From the NCBI GenBank assembly GCA_030424705.1, contig JAUHWJ010000075.1, positions 1 to 7,448 on the forward strand: DNA of 7,448 nucleotides. Direction: 5' to 3'. The position numbers and the translations under genes are program-made. The first letter of the stretch is position 1. The number at the start of each line of letters is the position of its first letter. The notes under the pieces are model-generated. The model had not been told where the DNA came from and searched no databases. It was given only the letters and a program-made list of their open reading frames with translations. Positions 5,774 through 7,448 of the stretch are shown here, one piece after another. This DNA is from Alphaproteobacteria bacterium (GTDB taxonomy: Bacteria > Pseudomonadota > Alphaproteobacteria > Rhodobacterales > Rhodobacteraceae).

Positions 5774-7074
5774 CCGCGCTCCTTCTCCTCGTCGCCGGCG
5801 TTCCGGGCGCGGGCGCGGGCGCGGAAACGACGCTGACCTTCCCGGAGAGGCCGGAACTTTTCGTCTCTTTCGAGCCTTCCTCCGGGCGGGTGCGGGTGCA
5901 GCAGCAGGTCGTCATGCGCATCCGCCTTGTCTCGGCGCGGCCCTTCGAGGCGCTCTCGATAACCAGGCCCGAAGGCGACGGAAGGGCGGAAATTCTCGAG
6001 CTCTCCGCGCCGCGCACGCGCGAGGTCCGATCCTATGCGGCGAACGGGTTCGTCCACGAAGCCTCTTACGCGATCTTCCCGCTCCGGAGCGGACCGCTTC
6101 CGGCGCCGTCGATCCGCGCCGTCGGCCGTGTCTCCGGGCCCGGGGGCGGCGCACCGTTCGACCTCTCCGCGCCCGGGCCCACGCTCGACATCCTGCCCGC
6201 GCCCGAAGGCTGGACCGAACCATGGTGGATGATCGCAGACGCGGTCGAGATAGACGAGAGCTGGTCGATCCCTCCCGAGCGATTGCGAAAGGGCGACGTC
6301 GTGCGCCGAACGGTGACGCTAAGCGCCCGCGGCGCGCCGGCGGAGAGGATGGCGCCGCCCGTCCACGGGGCAGCGCGGGGCGTGGATATCCACGAGGCGG
6401 GATCTTCGTCACGGACGCTGCGCAGCGCCGACGGGTTCACCGGCGTCATCGAGAAGAGCTGGGACATTGTCATAGGCGATGCGACCGTCGTGAACATTCC
6501 GCCCGTCCGCGTCGTCTATTGGGATACGACGACCGACGCGCGGTCGCTTCGGGCCGCCCGCGCTCTGAGGATCGAGCCGGCGGAGCCGGACCGCGAGGCG
6601 CGCGCCGCGGCGCTCATGTCGATCGCGAAGGAGGAGCGACAAGGCGCGGCCCGGGCGACAGCCCTTCTGGCGCTGCTCGTCGCCGTTCCGGCCCTCGCGC
6701 TCATTGCGACCTTCGCGCTTGCCGCGCTGCCGAGCGGAGCTGATCTTCGGCTCCGCTCGGCATGCAGGAGGACCGCGGAGCCGGAAGCGGCGCTCCGCGC
6801 AGTCGAGACCTGGCGGCGGGAGACGGGGCTTGCGGCATCGGAGTGCGCGCCGGTCAGAAGGCTGGAGGCCGCGCTCTTCGGTGGCGGCGGGCAGAGTGAC
6901 GCCCGTGCCGCCGCGGCCGCGCTTCTCTCGATATCGCGGCGTACGCGACGTGCGGCGCTGATCTGCCAGTTAAAGGCCGCGGCGGATCGGGCGCTGGGGC
7001 CGGCGCAAACGCTCGGACTTCGGCGCGACGTCAGTTTCAGGACTTCATTGCGCAACCGAAGCGACTCGCGTTAA
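5758..7074 (+). CDS. BatD-family (oxygen tolerance-like) periplasmic protein with one membrane anchor
   Basis: This 438-residue protein starts with a signal peptide (MRWLLTALLLLVAG, probable cleavage near residue 21-22). A periplasmic part (about 22-300) of beta-rich domains follows, then one membrane helix (about 301-324) and a basic cytosolic tail of about 110 residues. Family landmarks include GWTEPWW (151-157), the acidic stretch leading to ESWS, and RLRKGDVVRRTVTLSARG (175-192), the recurring G-D-x-V-x-R-T-V-T-L pattern of BatD domains. BatD proteins are encoded with BatA/B/C and MoxR. Their exact role is unsettled, and the early aerotolerance label in Bacteroides does not prove that function here. 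The ATG overlaps the TPR gene by 16 bases with AGAGAGG upstream. It ends the operon with TAA 7072-7074, which is overlapped by a palindrome, and it contains a 13-bp perfect hairpin just after the membrane helix. Confidence 0.88.
   Translation: MRWLLTALLLLVAGVPGAGAGAETTLTFPERPELFVSFEPSSGRVRVQQQVVMRIRLVSARPFEALSITRPEGDGRAEILELSAPRTREVRSYAANGFVHEASYAIFPLRSGPLPAPSIRAVGRVSGPGGGAPFDLSAPGPTLDILPAPEGWTEPWWMIADAVEIDESWSIPPERLRKGDVVRRTVTLSARGAPAERMAPPVHGAARGVDIHEAGSSSRTLRSADGFTGVIEKSWDIVIGDATVVNIPPVRVVYWDTTTDARSLRAARALRIEPAEPDREARAAALMSIAKEERQGAARATALLALLVAVPALALIATFALAALPSGADLRLRSACRRTAEPEAALRAVETWRRETGLAASECAPVRRLEAALFGGGGQSDARAAAAALLSISRRTRRAALICQLKAAADRALGPAQTLGLRRDVSFRTSLRNRSDSR
6728..6762 (+). 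repeat. 13-bp perfect inverted repeat inside the BatD-like gene
   Basis: TGCCGAGCGGAGC (6728-6740) and GCTCCGCTCGGCA (6750-6762) are exact reverse complements around a 9-base loop, TGATCTTCG. They cover codons about 324-335, immediately after the membrane helix (LPSGADLRLRSA). No T-run follows, so it is not a standard intrinsic terminator. In RNA it would be a very stable hairpin that could slow ribosomes as the helix leaves the tunnel, or protect or process the message. It may also be a coincidence of coding. Confidence 0.6.
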
Positions 7075-7087
7075 CGTGACGTCACGT
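7074..7087. promoter_or_regulatory. 14-bp perfect palindrome in the gap before the exported Rieske-like gene
   Basis: ACGTGACGTCACGT reads the same on both strands and starts on the last base of the BatD-like stop codon. A further ACGTG half-site lies at 7106-7110, 32 bases after the first, roughly three helical turns. The position, 69 bases before the next start codon, suits a dimeric regulator controlling the downstream gene. No known regulator is assigned, and no convincing -35/-10 pair is visible in the 81-base gap. Confidence 0.4.
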
Positions 7088-7146
7088 CGTGGCGATGACC
7101 GCAAAACGTGCATAGCGGACCGGGCGGATACAGCTCGGCCGGAGAT

Positions 7147-7151
7147 GGAGG
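7147..7151 (+). promoter_or_regulatory. Strong ribosome binding site of the exported Rieske-like gene
   Basis: GGAGG is followed by four A bases and then ATG 7156. It is the best Shine-Dalgarno match in the window and favours this ATG over the in-frame ATG at 7195. It also suggests higher translation than that of the MoxR gene. Confidence 0.75.
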
Positions 7152-7155
7152 AAAA

Positions 7156-7448
7156 ATGACCAAGTCTGGTTCGCCGCGCTGCGACAGCGCAGCGATGCGC
7201 ACATCCACCCACCGACGGGCCCTGATTGTCGGCGGCGCCGCCTTGGCGGCGGGGTTCGCCGGCGCTGGCGGGGAGGCCGCCGCGGCTGGCTCCGATCCTT
7301 CGAAGCTTGAAGTCCAGCCCGGTGACTTTCTCGAAATCGTCAGAGGCCCCCGGAAGGGCGAACGGGTCCGCGCCGACGCGCTGGAGATCGGCGCCGCGCC
7401 GTTCGAGTGCTTCCCGGTCGATCCCGCGACGGGGACGATCCGGCGCGG
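7156..7448 (+). CDS. N-terminus of a Tat-exported protein, probable Rieske-type iron-sulfur protein (3' truncated)
   Basis: Ninety-seven codons are visible and the frame is open at the right edge. A twin-arginine signal is present: THRRALIVGG at residues 18-27, a hydrophobic Ala/Gly-rich core to about 37, and an Ala-rich cleavage region around 41-45. The mature start (KLEVQPGDFLEIVRG, then PVDPATGTIRR at 87-97) resembles the N-terminal part of exported Rieske 2Fe-2S proteins. In those proteins this region precedes the C-T-H-x-G-C and C-x-C-H cluster motifs. Those motifs would lie beyond 7448, so the identification rests on remembered family resemblance plus the Tat signal, which suits a cofactor-containing protein folded before export. 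ATG 7156 has GGAGG upstream; ATG 7195 would give a shorter, more usual Tat leader. It follows the operon after 81 bases and may be a client of it (inference). Confidence 0.5.
   Translation, partial: MTKSGSPRCDSAAMRTSTHRRALIVGGAALAAGFAGAGGEAAAAGSDPSKLEVQPGDFLEIVRGPRKGERVRADALEIGAAPFECFPVDPATGTIRR

Noticed and set aside
5523..6743. 406-codon plus-strand frame over the TPR and BatD-like genes
   Set aside because: The Arg-rich product has no domain. The other frame there encodes a signal peptide, a membrane helix and BatD motifs.
7081..7110. Possible sigma-54 type promoter before the exported gene
   Set aside because: The GG and GC elements are only 8 bases apart, not the required 10, and the flanking consensus is poor.

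Overview
The window comes from a high-GC genome, and the family-level resemblances point to an alphaproteobacterium (inference; there is no rRNA or marker gene to place it further). All supported genes are on the + strand. The left end (1-352) is the C-terminal part of a thiamine-diphosphate (ThDP) enzyme. A 514-base non-coding stretch of visibly lower GC follows (353-866). Then comes a tightly packed seven-gene operon (867-7074), an 81-base gap with a 14-bp perfect palindrome, and the first 97 codons of an exported protein that runs off the right edge.

The operon order is MoxR-family AAA+ ATPase, DUF58 protein, DUF4381-like small membrane protein, von Willebrand factor A (vWA) membrane protein with an intact metal site (MIDAS), vWA-like membrane protein that has lost that site, TPR membrane protein, and BatD-like protein. 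Every junction overlaps (by 11, 4, 11, 4, 1 and 16 bases), so the seven products are probably translationally coupled and made as a set. By family knowledge, MoxR ATPases work with vWA proteins as chaperone or metal-insertion machines. The closest described relatives of this layout are the Bat (aerotolerance) operons and the mxaRSACKL genes that help mature periplasmic methanol dehydrogenase. A reasonable picture is a cytosolic MoxR/DUF58 motor acting through DUF4381 on an inner-membrane complex of vWA, vWA-like, TPR and BatD proteins facing the periplasm.

The exported protein that begins at 7156 has a Tat-like signal and resembles the N-terminus of exported Rieske-type iron-sulfur proteins, although its cluster-binding motifs lie beyond the window. 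If that identification holds, the operon may be a dedicated assembly module for a periplasmic redox enzyme encoded to the right. This link is inference from position.

The most notable details are as follows. Only one of three vWA-fold proteins keeps its metal site. Two mutually exclusive hairpins lie in the leader just before the MoxR start codon, which lacks a clear ribosome binding site. A repeat-rich operator-like segment lies at 709-741, and a 13-bp perfect hairpin lies inside the batD-like gene. No mobile element, CRISPR array, rRNA or convincing tRNA is present.
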